Assembly (NCBI GenBank): GCA_023664455.1 | Contig: JAMPFM010000020.1 | Location: 1 to 45,581, forward strand | Origin: Blautia sp. | Lineage (GTDB): Bacteria; Bacillota; Clostridia; Lachnospirales; Lachnospiraceae | Direction: 5' to 3' | DNA length: 45,581 nucleotides | Part shown: positions 32,470-44,626 of the stretch, piece after piece | Layout of the letters: every line of letters starts with the position of its first letter | Position numbering within the stretch: position 1 is the stretch's first letter | The notes under the pieces: model-generated | Told to the model about the DNA's origin: nothing | The model's input: only the letters and a program-made list of their open reading frames with translations | Databases searched by the model: none | Program-made: the position numbers and the translations under genes

Positions 32470-33726
32470 ATGCTGCCTAAGAATTATATTCCTGTTAAAC
32501 CGTTTCCGCAGTTTAAGTGGAGGTGGGCTTGTTATGCGTGTACGGAAGGGCTTAATGACCCGGTAGTTTTGCTGGGAGTGCTTTTTAGGATGAGAAAACT
32601 TGAACCTTTGGAAGTGAAATACAGTTCAGGGGAATTTGCAGAAGAGCTTATTGATTTGTCAAATGCGATACAGAATACAAATGTCCATGTTGATTTAGCA
32701 GGACGTACAGGAAATAGAAATCTGATAAGAAATTCAGGACAGTATTGGAGAGCTTTGGGATTGCTGGAGCCGGGCGATAAGTCGGGGAAAATACATCTTA
32801 CCCAATTTGGACGAAGGGTTGCAGATAGGGAAGTGAGTCAGACAGAGTTTGCAGCAATTACAGTACAGACACTAAAATTGCCTAATCCACAAGTGCAGAC
32901 GGAAAAAGAATGTAAATTATGGTTAAATAAGGGATTACTATTTTATCCATTAAGGCTGTTATTGGAAATTGAATGTAAGTTATATGAGCAGGGGCAGGGA
33001 TATATTACAATTGAGGAGCTTATAAAGATAATTATCCCTTTATCGGGATGCCATGCAGTTTTGGAAGATTATGTGCATTTTATTTTATGGTATAGGAAGG
33101 GTGAGATATCTTTAGAAGATTGGCCGGATTGTTGTGAAGGCGCTAATGATATGAGGATTGCAAGGGAATTTATGATATTTCTCAGCAATTATGGGTATCT
33201 GGAATGTAAAGAGGCGGCTAACAGATTACAGGAAGAATATCATATCAATAAAGTTCTTATAGACGAAATAAAAGTGATTATTCAGGATAAATCAAAAGAT
33301 GATACGATTTTAACAGCATTAGATGTTATACGTGCAACAGATATTGCTTCTGAGATTGAAAGGAAAAGAGTGCAGACTTCAAGGGTAACAAGACCTAATC
33401 AGGCAAATTTTAGAAAGGCTGTTTTGAAAGCATGTCAAAGATGTATCATAACCAATGTGACAATGCCGGAAGTTTTAGAGGCAGCGCATATTAAGCCATT
33501 TAAGTATAATGGTGAAGATACGGTAGCGAATGGTCTGGCTATGAGAACGGATATACATACATTGTTTGAGACAGGTCATTTGAGAATATCCGTCGAAGGC
33601 GAAATAGAGTTATCGCAGAGGGCAAGAATGGATTATGGCTGGTCGATTCCACCGAGAATTGTGATTCCTGATTTTATTGACAGGGAATTTATAAAATGGC
33701 GATGGGATAATTATAACGGAATGTAA
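32470..33726 (+). CDS. HNH-type restriction endonuclease
   Basis: ATG 32470 (AAGGAGG six bases upstream) gives 418 residues. The N-terminal about 300 residues form a target-binding part with WRWACYACTEGLNDPVVLL and IQNTNVHVDLAGRTGNRNL; I do not recognise the specific family. The C-terminal nuclease runs about 312-370: FRKAVLKACQRCIITN, with Cys322/Cys325, EAAHIKPF with His340, VANGLAMRTDIHTLF with Asn354 and His363. This is a complete HNH ββα-metal site. Tight coupling to the two methyltransferase genes makes it the restriction partner. Cleavage site unknown. Confidence 0.9.
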   Translation: MLPKNYIPVKPFPQFKWRWACYACTEGLNDPVVLLGVLFRMRKLEPLEVKYSSGEFAEELIDLSNAIQNTNVHVDLAGRTGNRNLIRNSGQYWRALGLLEPGDKSGKIHLTQFGRRVADREVSQTEFAAITVQTLKLPNPQVQTEKECKLWLNKGLLFYPLRLLLEIECKLYEQGQGYITIEELIKIIIPLSGCHAVLEDYVHFILWYRKGEISLEDWPDCCEGANDMRIAREFMIFLSNYGYLECKEAANRLQEEYHINKVLIDEIKVIIQDKSKDDTILTALDVIRATDIASEIERKRVQTSRVTRPNQANFRKAVLKACQRCIITNVTMPEVLEAAHIKPFKYNGEDTVANGLAMRTDIHTLFETGHLRISVEGEIELSQRARMDYGWSIPPRIVIPDFIDREFIKWRWDNYNGM

Positions 33727-33769
33727 TATAGCAGACAGACACAAAATCAAGAAATAGGGGGGGAGTCAC

Positions 33770-37179
<3,410 letters not shown>

Positions 37180-37203
37180 CATAGGATAAATGAAAATCTT
37201 TTG

Positions 37204-37232
37204 TTTACCTGCAGGCATTTCAATGCTACAAT
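37204..37232 (+). promoter_or_regulatory. Promoter of the zinc-ribbon membrane protein gene
   Basis: TTTACC and TACAAT are separated by 17 bases, 47 bases before the start codon. Reasonable sigma-A match. Confidence 0.55.
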
Positions 37233-37278
37233 GTAGGATAGAAAAAACCAAGGAAAATTTTTATGAGGGAGAGGACAA

Positions 37279-38235
37279 ATGAGTAAAACGACAAAAAACT
37301 ATGAGCAACTGGCAACTGCGGTAGGATTTCGCTTAGATGAGCAAAGAGGCGTTCTCTATGGTCAGCGGAACGGTTACGAAATGATAGCTTATGCAGCAGA
37401 CAAGAGATATCCTTATCTTTTTACGGTGACGCTGAGCGTGAAAGTGCCGATGGGACCGATTGATAAATCAGAAATCAAGCAGTTTGTCAAAAGTGAAAAA
37501 GAGGTTACTTCGTTAACCCAGAATAACGGCGTTTTTGCCATGATTATAAGGAGTACGTCGAATCAGGCAAAGCTGGCGGAAAATTTCAATAACAGCGTTA
37601 ACGCGCTGATTGAATTTCTGAGGAGTAAAGGGTGTGTGACCTGTTGCCAGCAATGCGGGCAGCAGGTGGAAACGGCTTCCTTTGAAGTGGGCGGCAGCTA
37701 CATGCACTTATGCCCGGACTGCGCGGGCAAGATGAGACAGGACAGAACCCTGGAAAATCAGCAGAAACAGCAGAAGAGTGAAAATATTGTAGGCGGTTTC
37801 GTAGGTGCGCTGCTGGGATCCGTGATCGGTATTATCTGCATCATCTTTTTCAGCCAGCTTGGAAGAATATCCGTCTTATCGGGCTTCGTTATGGCGATCT
37901 GTACGATTAAGGGATATGAAATGCTAGGCGGCAAACTGACGAAAAAGGGCATAGTCATCAGCTTTATCATGATGCTTGTCATGACTTATGTGGGCGATCG
38001 CATGGATTGGGCGATTTTTATAGCGAGAGAACTGGAAGTAGACTTTTTCACCGGTTTCCAGTATATGCCGGTTCTATTAGAAGAGGAAATCATCGACGTC
38101 GGAACCTATTGGTATAATATTATCCTGCTCTATGTATTTACGATTGGCGGCGCGATTCCCACCGTGATACAGGTATTAAAAGACCGCAAGACGGAGAGCA
38201 AGTTTGGCCAGGTAGGCTCGATGGGGGATATGTAA
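37279..38235 (+). CDS. Membrane protein with cytosolic zinc-ribbon-like segment
   Basis: The 318 residues begin with a soluble domain of about 120 residues, then CVTCCQQCGQQ and CPDCAGKM, two CxxC-type pairs that can bind zinc, and end with three to four membrane helices (IVGGFVGALLGSVIGIICII, VLSGFVMAICTIKGYEML, GIVISFIMMLVMTYVG, NIILLYVFTIGGAIPTVI). I do not recognise a named family; similar proteins occur in Clostridia with no known role. It has its own promoter and GGAGAGG ribosome site and precedes a MATE exporter gene by 51 bases. Confidence 0.7.
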   Translation: MSKTTKNYEQLATAVGFRLDEQRGVLYGQRNGYEMIAYAADKRYPYLFTVTLSVKVPMGPIDKSEIKQFVKSEKEVTSLTQNNGVFAMIIRSTSNQAKLAENFNNSVNALIEFLRSKGCVTCCQQCGQQVETASFEVGGSYMHLCPDCAGKMRQDRTLENQQKQQKSENIVGGFVGALLGSVIGIICIIFFSQLGRISVLSGFVMAICTIKGYEMLGGKLTKKGIVISFIMMLVMTYVGDRMDWAIFIARELEVDFFTGFQYMPVLLEEEIIDVGTYWYNIILLYVFTIGGAIPTVIQVLKDRKTESKFGQVGSMGDM

Positions 38236-38286
38236 GAAGGATTTGATGATGGCAGACGGGATAAAAAGATTCCGTAGGAGGCATGT

Positions 38287-39606
38287 ATGGAAGGCAGTCG
38301 AAAAACTTTAAAGCAGCTTTTTATCCCGATTTCACTGGAAGTCTTATGCTATATGCTTGCCGGGATGGTGGACACATTGATGCTGTCTTCGGTGAATGAT
38401 GAAGCGGTAGGGGCCGTCGGGACGGCGAATACTTATATCAGCATGTTTATCATTATGTTTTCCATCATATCTTCCGGTATGATTGCCGTCATGACGCAGT
38501 ATATCGGTGCGGAAAAAGTCGGCGTTGCTTATCAGGCAAGGCAGCTTGGTCTGGTATTCAATGCCGTCTGCGGCGTTCTGCTTTCTGTTTTTTTGTTTTT
38601 CTTTTCCGGGCAGATTCTGGAATTGGTGGGCGTTGCACCGCTGCTGATGGAATATGCGAAAGTGTATCTGAGAATTGTAGGGGGCTGCTGTTTTTTAAAC
38701 GCGCTGATTCCGATTTTTTCCAGTTATCTGCGCGCCTTCGGACACACCCGTCCGCCGCTTGTGGCGACGCTGTGTGCGAATGTTGTGAATGTCGTGTTGA
38801 ACGCAGTCTTTCTGTTTGTATTTGATATGGGCGTGCAGGGAGTGGCGATTGCCACCGTCTTATCGCGTCTTTTGAATCTGGTGGTCGTGATTGTGGCGTC
38901 CCATTATCTGGTGGAAGCCGGGAAAGAACCGGAACGCCTTGAGAATCTGTTCGTCTTAAAGCAGATTGTCAGAATCGGTCTGCCTTCCGCTTTTGAGACG
39001 GCATTGTACAATGTGGCGATGACGCTGATTACAAGATTTCTGAATCAGATGGATCCGGAAGGCATGAATGTGACGGCAAGGGCTTACGCCATGCAGATTA
39101 CGAATTTTTCCTACTGTATCGGGGCGGCGCTGGCACAGGCGAACGCCATTATGACCGGATGGCGGATTGGTTCTAAGGAATATGAAGAATGCGATAAGGG
39201 CACGAAAAGAGCCGCAATCATCGGCATTTTGACGGCGATTGTCATAGAGTCCGTCTTTGCGCTTTCTTCCGGGCTTCTGATGCAGCTTTTTACCGACGAT
39301 CCCGCAATGATAGCTCTGGTGGGGAAACTTCTTGCAATCGACATCGCGCTGGAAATCGGGCGGACGTCGAACTTAGTCTTCGGCAATGCGCTCAAGACAA
39401 GCGGGGACGCCATTTTCCCGACCGTGATTGCCGCGGTGTTCATGTATCTATGCGCAGTGGGCGGGACATGGTTTTTTGGCATCCGTCTGGGGCTTCTGGT
39501 CATCGGCGCCTATATCGGTCTGGCGATGGACGAATGTATCCGCGCTATCTGTATGTTCCTGCGCTGGCAGAGCGGCAGGTGGCGTGAGAAGGGGCTTGTG
39601 GCGTAA
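38287..39606 (+). CDS. MATE-family multidrug exporter
   Basis: A 439-residue cation-coupled exporter with 12 membrane helices. The start LKQLFIPISLEVLCYMLAGM, the MVDTLMLSSVNDEAVGAVG loop typical of MATE helix 1-2 and a second half with FETALYNVAMTLITRFLNQM show the doubled MATE fold. AGGAGG stands five bases before ATG. The gene precedes the LacI regulator by 17 bases but is not otherwise linked to sugar use. It may export drugs or a metabolite. Confidence 0.93.
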   Translation: MEGSRKTLKQLFIPISLEVLCYMLAGMVDTLMLSSVNDEAVGAVGTANTYISMFIIMFSIISSGMIAVMTQYIGAEKVGVAYQARQLGLVFNAVCGVLLSVFLFFFSGQILELVGVAPLLMEYAKVYLRIVGGCCFLNALIPIFSSYLRAFGHTRPPLVATLCANVVNVVLNAVFLFVFDMGVQGVAIATVLSRLLNLVVVIVASHYLVEAGKEPERLENLFVLKQIVRIGLPSAFETALYNVAMTLITRFLNQMDPEGMNVTARAYAMQITNFSYCIGAALAQANAIMTGWRIGSKEYEECDKGTKRAAIIGILTAIVIESVFALSSGLLMQLFTDDPAMIALVGKLLAIDIALEIGRTSNLVFGNALKTSGDAIFPTVIAAVFMYLCAVGGTWFFGIRLGLLVIGAYIGLAMDECIRAICMFLRWQSGRWREKGLVA

Positions 39607-39623
39607 TTGTATGGAGGTATCCT

Positions 39624-40607
39624 ATGGCGACGATAAAAGAAATAGCAGAGATAGTAGGTGTTTCCAGCGCGGCAGTTTCCAGAGTGTTAAATTATGATGA
39701 AGGAATCTCTGTCAGTGATGAAACAAGAGAAGCCATTTTTATGACAGCGGAAAAAATTGGCTATAAAAAGAGAGTGATATATCCCAAAATAGAAAATGTA
39801 GCATTATTATATTTTACGGCGAATGAGGATGAACTAGAAGATGTTTTTTATTGCGGAGTAAAGGATGAGATTGTAAAACAGGCAAAGAAAATGAATATCC
39901 AGCTGAGTATCTTTGAGCGAAAAGACAGTATGGATATGATTCCAAAGGATTTGAACGCTTTTATTGCAGTAGGCTGGCTTAGCAGGGAAGAGATTAATAA
40001 GTTATACAAGACCTGTCAAAAAGGCGTATTTATCGGAACTTCACCGGATGAAAAGCTTTTCGATGCAGTAAAGCCCAATATGGATTCTTTTGTGACGCAG
40101 ATGGTGGATTATTTTGTAGAAAAAGGGCATCGTGCAATCGGATTTATTGGGGGAAGCGATTGGAATATTGATACGGGAAAGCCCTCTATGGATGTCAGGG
40201 AGTGGTCATTTCGGCAGAGCGTGTCCTATCATCAGTGTCTGAATGAGGAATATATTTTGATTTCAGAGAAATTTACGGTAGATGACGGTTATCGTCTGGG
40301 AAAAGAATTGTTAAAAAGAAATCCATTGCCATCTGCGCTCTGTGTGGCAAGCGATACCCTGGCAGTTGGAGTGCTGCAGGCATTGAATGAAGGCGATGTC
40401 CAGGTACCGGAACAGATGGCGGTATTCAGCATCAATGATGTGAGTATTGCGAAATACCTGTCCCCGCCGCTTACGACGATCCATATAGATATTCCATGCA
40501 TTTGTGAAACGGCGCTGGATTTATTGAGAAACCGGGTATTATATGGGGGAAGCGTTACCAAATTGGTTTTGGTAAACGGGATTCCCGTTTTCCGTAAGAG
40601 TTGTTAG
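39624..40607 (+). CDS. LacI-family regulator of the galactan locus
   Basis: The DNA-binding domain is at the N-terminus (ATIKEIAEIVGVSSAAVSRVLN, hinge ETREAIFMTAEKIGYK). The rest, about 60-327, is a periplasmic-binding-protein-like sugar domain (FIGGSDW, SALCVASDTLAVGVLQALNE, FSINDVSIAKYLSPPLTTIH). GGAGG precedes ATG. It lies directly upstream of the galactan genes and separated from them by a terminator and a promoter with operator-like dyads (40775-40787), so it most likely controls them in response to a galactan-derived sugar. Confidence 0.93.
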   Translation: MATIKEIAEIVGVSSAAVSRVLNYDEGISVSDETREAIFMTAEKIGYKKRVIYPKIENVALLYFTANEDELEDVFYCGVKDEIVKQAKKMNIQLSIFERKDSMDMIPKDLNAFIAVGWLSREEINKLYKTCQKGVFIGTSPDEKLFDAVKPNMDSFVTQMVDYFVEKGHRAIGFIGGSDWNIDTGKPSMDVREWSFRQSVSYHQCLNEEYILISEKFTVDDGYRLGKELLKRNPLPSALCVASDTLAVGVLQALNEGDVQVPEQMAVFSINDVSIAKYLSPPLTTIHIDIPCICETALDLLRNRVLYGGSVTKLVLVNGIPVFRKSC

Positions 40608-40647
40608 GAATCTTCTGATAGAAAATCGAAATAGTGTTGGCAAGATG

Positions 40648-40673
40648 ACGTGTGTTTTGGCACACGTTATTTT
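40648..40673 (+). terminator. Terminator after the LacI gene
   Basis: ACGTGTG and CACACGT form a perfect 7-bp stem around TTTTGG and are followed by TATTTTTG. It separates the regulator transcript from the galactan operon. Confidence 0.6.
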
Positions 40674-40737
40674 TGTGCAAAATATATAAAATATTACCTT
40701 CAAATTTAGGAATATAGTAAAAGTGACGTCATCCGTA

Positions 40738-40787
40738 TTGACATTATATCCCGATAATGATATATTCTGATTAAGTAAATAATTTAC
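40738..40787 (+). promoter_or_regulatory. Galactan operon promoter with operator dyad
   Basis: TTGACA (40738-40743) and TATATT (40761-40766) are 17 bases apart. Just downstream GTAAAT-A-ATTTAC (40775-40787) is a perfect dyad that would cover the transcription start, the place where a LacI repressor blocks. An overlapping wider dyad AATAATTTAC...GTAAATTATT ends near 40809. TGACGTCA (40724-40731) lies upstream of the -35 box. Confidence 0.6.
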
Positions 40788-40835
40788 TAATAAATAGGTA
40801 AATTATTAATTAAACTTAGGGATAAGGATAAGGAT

Positions 40836-41396
40836 ATGAAAAAGAAAATGTTAGGAATCATTTTGGCAACAGGAATGGCAGTGGCTTTGACAGCTTGTGG
40901 AAAATCCGATACGGCAAAAGCAACGGCAACGGCGGATGAGAATGGAAATTATCTGGTAAACGGTAGTTTTGAAGAATCCGATTTTACTGGCTGGACAGTG
41001 ACAAACATCGATGATGTCACAGAAGAGCTGGATGTCTATGACCGGGCGACAGACTGCTTTGAGGGGGAACAGTCCTTGCATTTTTATTCAGGAAGCAGTA
41101 ATGTTAATTTTTCTGCTGAGCAGACAGTAGCCGGGTTGGAAGAGGGAACTTATAAGTTGACAGCGCATATCCAGGGGGACGCAGCAGGAGATGAGAATGC
41201 AGAGGTCTATTTTTATGCAGTCATTGATGGAAACGAAAGTAAGGTGGATGGTGAACTAAACGGATATGTAAATTGGTATACGGCAGAACTTTCGGGTCTT
41301 ACGCCAGCGAATGGGGAAATTACGGTAGGCGTCCATGTTTCGACAGCTCCGGGCGGCTGGGGAACGATTGACGACATAACGCTTGTGAAGGAGTAA
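40836..41396 (+). CDS. Surface lipoprotein with carbohydrate-binding module
   Basis: The signal peptide MKKKMLGIILATGMAVALTAC ends in a lipobox LTAC, so the mature protein is anchored on the outer face of the membrane. The remaining 165 residues form one beta-sandwich beginning NYLVNGSFEESDFTGWTV, the pattern of CBM4/9- and CBM61-like modules; CBM61 binds beta-1,4-galactan. The gene starts the galactan operon after AAGGAT and ends two bases before the GH53 gene, in the operon where GH53 would normally carry such a module itself. Exact CBM family is inferred. Confidence 0.8.
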   Translation: MKKKMLGIILATGMAVALTACGKSDTAKATATADENGNYLVNGSFEESDFTGWTVTNIDDVTEELDVYDRATDCFEGEQSLHFYSGSSNVNFSAEQTVAGLEEGTYKLTAHIQGDAAGDENAEVYFYAVIDGNESKVDGELNGYVNWYTAELSGLTPANGEITVGVHVSTAPGGWGTIDDITLVKE

Positions 41397-41398
41397 GT

Positions 41399-42472
41399 AT
41401 GGAATTTATAAAAGGCATGGATATTTCTATGGTAAAAGAATTGGAGTCTTATGGGGCATGTTATCGTCTGAATGGTCAGAAAGAAGACTTGTTCTATCTG
41501 CTGAAACAGTGTGGGGCTAATATGGTGCGAATCAGAATCTGGCCAGACCCTTATGATGAAATGGGAAGTCCCTATGGGGGCGGTGGAAATGATTTGCAGA
41601 CGGTCATCGAAATTGCGAGAAGAACGGTAGAAAATGGGATGGATTTTATGCTGGATTTCCATTACAGCGATTTCTGGGCGGATCCGTCTAAACAGGTAAA
41701 GCCGAAAACATGGAAAAAACTAAGCGGTACGGCGCTTGAAACAGCAGTTTATTTACATACTGCAGACACCTTAAAGGCATTGAAGAATCAAAAACTTATT
41801 CCTGCGATGGTGCAGGTCGGGAATGAGATTACAAAGGGATTGCTTTGGCCGGATGGGCATATAGACCATATAGAAGGCATGGCGAATATCCTGCGCGCAG
41901 GCATAAAAGGCGTGAAAGAAGAATGCCCGGATGCAAAAATTATGCTGCATCTTGACTTTGGGACAGATAATAAAATGTATCGGCAGTGGTTTGACAGGAT
42001 TGCTCCGTATGAGCTTGATTTTGATATAATCGGAATGTCTTATTATCCGCATTGGAATGGAAATCTTGGCCTGCTTCTGGACAACATGAATGATATCAGC
42101 AACAGGTATCATAAAGATGTGTTAGTCGCAGAAACATCAATCGGATATACAACGGAAACATTGGGCTGCAACGGGATTGTATATTCCGCAGACCATGAGA
42201 AAGCAACCGGATATCCGGCGACGCAGGAAGGGCAGGAGGCTTTTTTAAAGGATTTGTATACAACAGTGCGGAATGTAAAAAATGCAAGGGGAATCGGCGT
42301 CTTTTATTGGGAACCGGCATGGCTGCCTATATCGGACTGCAAATGGGCAAGCGAAAGCGGAAGTTATTATATAAAGGATACCGTGCCATTGGGAAATTCC
42401 CAGGCAAACATGGCTTTATTTGATGCACAGGGAAATGCGAACCGAGCTTTATTGAACTTACAGACTATGTAA
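41399..42472 (+). CDS. GH53 endo-beta-1,4-galactanase without signal peptide
   Basis: A retaining endo-galactanase (GH53, clan GH-A) that cuts beta-1,4-galactan. The TIM barrel starts at residue 2 (FIKGMDISMV) with no signal peptide in front. Acid/base Glu143 is in VQVGNEITKG, nucleophile Glu245 in VLVAETSIGY, and MLDFHYSDFWADP, GMSYYPHW and FYWEPAWLP are family signatures. The 357-residue length is that of a bare catalytic domain. AAGGAG of the preceding gene's end serves as ribosome site, five bases before ATG, so it is coupled to the lipoprotein. Most known GH53 enzymes are secreted; this one should act inside on imported oligosaccharides. Confidence 0.93.
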   Translation: MEFIKGMDISMVKELESYGACYRLNGQKEDLFYLLKQCGANMVRIRIWPDPYDEMGSPYGGGGNDLQTVIEIARRTVENGMDFMLDFHYSDFWADPSKQVKPKTWKKLSGTALETAVYLHTADTLKALKNQKLIPAMVQVGNEITKGLLWPDGHIDHIEGMANILRAGIKGVKEECPDAKIMLHLDFGTDNKMYRQWFDRIAPYELDFDIIGMSYYPHWNGNLGLLLDNMNDISNRYHKDVLVAETSIGYTTETLGCNGIVYSADHEKATGYPATQEGQEAFLKDLYTTVRNVKNARGIGVFYWEPAWLPISDCKWASESGSYYIKDTVPLGNSQANMALFDAQGNANRALLNLQTM

Positions 42473-42504
42473 GAACTGTTTAGTTTCTAAGGAGGGAACG
42501 TTTT

Positions 42505-43707
42505 ATGAAGAAAAAGGGAATCATATCTACATTTGGCGTATTGATGGCTATTATGACACTAACAGGCTGCGGTGGTTCGGGAAAGGCGGATTCTAAGCTT
42601 GTTATCTGGACGAATATGAATGTGGAGGCGGATACCATTCAGCAGTGTGCGAATAAATGGGGAGAGCAGAATGGGTATGAAGTAGAAGTCGTTCATCAGT
42701 CCCCATCCGTCCAGCAGTTTGCACAGGCAGTCAAAAGCGCTTCAGGACCTGATGCAGTGGTAGGCATTCCGAATGATCAGCTTGCCGATTATGTAAATGC
42801 CGGACTCACGGCGGAAGTGCCACAGGAATTATATACAGACAGTGATTTTTCCAGTGCGGCAATACAGGCATGTTATGTGGATGGAAAAAGATATGCTGCA
42901 CCGCTTTGCGTAGAAACGACGGCGCTGTTTTATAATACGGAGCTTGTTTCAGAAGTTCCTGCGACATGGGAAGAGTTAGTGGAACAGGCAGCCGAAAGCG
43001 GCGGCGTAGCGTTTGATGCGACCAGCATTTATTATGACCTCGGATTTGTGCGGGCATGTGGAGGATATATTTTCCGTTATGAAAATGGTGCATATGATAC
43101 AGCGGATATCGGTCTGGCAAATGAAGGCGCAGTAGAGGCATATGGATTTATTGACGATTTGTGCAATAAATATCAACTGATTACGGCAGATGTGACAGCC
43201 GATATTGCAAGAAGTAATTTCCAGAATGGAAAATGTGCCTATTATATCGGGGGACCGTGGGATATTGACGGATTTACCTCTGCGGAAACGCCCTTTGCAA
43301 TTTCAGAAATGCCGACATTTCATGGACAGCCTTTTGTGACGCCGGTGGGGACGCAGATAAGCTTTGTGAGCAACAGCAGCAAGAATCAGGAAAAGGCGTG
43401 GGATTTTATCCGATATCTGATTGGAGAAAGCGCACTCGATATGTATGAGGCGGGAGATAGGATACCTGCGAAATTATCTGACCAGAATCTCGATGTGATA
43501 CAGGACAATGAATACACACAGGCTTTTGTCGCGCAGATTAATAATGGGGAACCGATGCCGACTGTTTCAGAAATGGGACAGCTTTGGAGTATTCATACAA
43601 ACAATATCAGATCCATGTGGTCCGGCGAACAGACAGCCGGACAGGCAGCAGAAAACATGGTTACGCAGTTGGAAGAAGCGATTGAATTGATGGATTCAGG
43701 AAAGTAG
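42505..43707 (+). CDS. Sugar ABC transporter substrate-binding lipoprotein
   Basis: The 400-residue lipoprotein has a signal MKKKGIISTFGVLMAIMTLTGC ending in the lipobox LTGC; it binds oligosaccharide outside the membrane. Features of the MalE/GanS class: VIWTNMNVEADTIQQCANKW, VEVVHQSPSV, YAAPLCVETTALFYNTELV, NGKCAYYIGGPWDI and the end with WSIHTNNIRSMWSGEQTAG. AAGGAGG precedes ATG. It is followed by two permease genes, and the first gene of the operon is galactan-related, so galacto-oligosaccharides are the likely ligand. Confidence 0.92.
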   Translation: MKKKGIISTFGVLMAIMTLTGCGGSGKADSKLVIWTNMNVEADTIQQCANKWGEQNGYEVEVVHQSPSVQQFAQAVKSASGPDAVVGIPNDQLADYVNAGLTAEVPQELYTDSDFSSAAIQACYVDGKRYAAPLCVETTALFYNTELVSEVPATWEELVEQAAESGGVAFDATSIYYDLGFVRACGGYIFRYENGAYDTADIGLANEGAVEAYGFIDDLCNKYQLITADVTADIARSNFQNGKCAYYIGGPWDIDGFTSAETPFAISEMPTFHGQPFVTPVGTQISFVSNSSKNQEKAWDFIRYLIGESALDMYEAGDRIPAKLSDQNLDVIQDNEYTQAFVAQINNGEPMPTVSEMGQLWSIHTNNIRSMWSGEQTAGQAAENMVTQLEEAIELMDSGK

Positions 43708-43714
43708 TGATGAT

Positions 43715-44626
43715 ATGAGAAAGAAAAAGAATGCTATGGCATATACCTATCTGGCGCCGGCGTTGATTTCAATATTATTGGTAACATGTCTGCCAATTAT
43801 TTACACAGTGGTTTTATCTTTTACAAACTATAATATGTATCACTTAAATGACTATGGCTTTGTCGGGCTGGCAAACTATATCACTGTATTTTCAGGGAGC
43901 ATTAAAAGTGTGTTTTTTCCGGTTCTTGGATGGACAGTGTGCTTTGCGGTGTTCAGTACCGCCGGTTCTTATGCCATAGGATTGACACTCGCGATTCTAT
44001 TAAATAATCCGCATATGAAAGAGTCCAAAATATATCGGGCAATCCTGATTGTTCCGTGGGCGCTGCCGTCTACTATTGCAATCCTTGCATGGCAGGGGCT
44101 GCTCAATGAACAGTACGGCGGTATCAATAATCTGCTCCATGCAGTCGGGATTGCGTGGAATATACCGTGGCTTACCAATCCGCTTTACGCAAGGATTGGA
44201 CTGATTATCGTCAATGTATGGCTGGGATTTCCCTATATGATGAATGTGTGTCTGGGCGGATTACAGGCTATCTCGACAGAATACTATGAGGCGGCAAAGA
44301 TGGATGGCGCCTCTGGATTTCAGTGTTTTAAGAGCATTACTTTGCCGCTGGTGACGAAGCTTTCTATTCCGTTAGTTATTTCTTCGTTTGCCTCAAACTT
44401 CAATAATTTTGGTAATATTTATATGATTACACAAGGTGGGCCGGCGAGGGTTGATAATCAGTTTGCAGGATACACGGATATTCTTGCGAGTACAACATAT
44501 AAAATGACAACATGGTCTAACCGGTATGAACTATCTGCAACTTTCAGCGTATTGATTTTTATTATCGTCGGCGCCTTTACACTGATTAATATGCATTTGT
44601 CAGGTTCGTTTAAGGAGGTTGATTAA
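43715..44626 (+). CDS. Sugar ABC transporter permease, MalF/GanP type
   Basis: The 303-residue membrane protein has about six helices; MAYTYLAPALISILLVTCLP is the first. The EAA loop that docks the ATPase reads EYYEAAKMDGASGFQCFKSI (residues about 189-208). No extended P2 loop like that of MalF of enterobacteria is present. It lies seven bases after the binding-protein gene and ends directly at the start of the partner permease. The ATPase, usually the shared MsmK-type, is not in the window. Confidence 0.93.
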   Translation: MRKKKNAMAYTYLAPALISILLVTCLPIIYTVVLSFTNYNMYHLNDYGFVGLANYITVFSGSIKSVFFPVLGWTVCFAVFSTAGSYAIGLTLAILLNNPHMKESKIYRAILIVPWALPSTIAILAWQGLLNEQYGGINNLLHAVGIAWNIPWLTNPLYARIGLIIVNVWLGFPYMMNVCLGGLQAISTEYYEAAKMDGASGFQCFKSITLPLVTKLSIPLVISSFASNFNNFGNIYMITQGGPARVDNQFAGYTDILASTTYKMTTWSNRYELSATFSVLIFIIVGAFTLINMHLSGSFKEVD

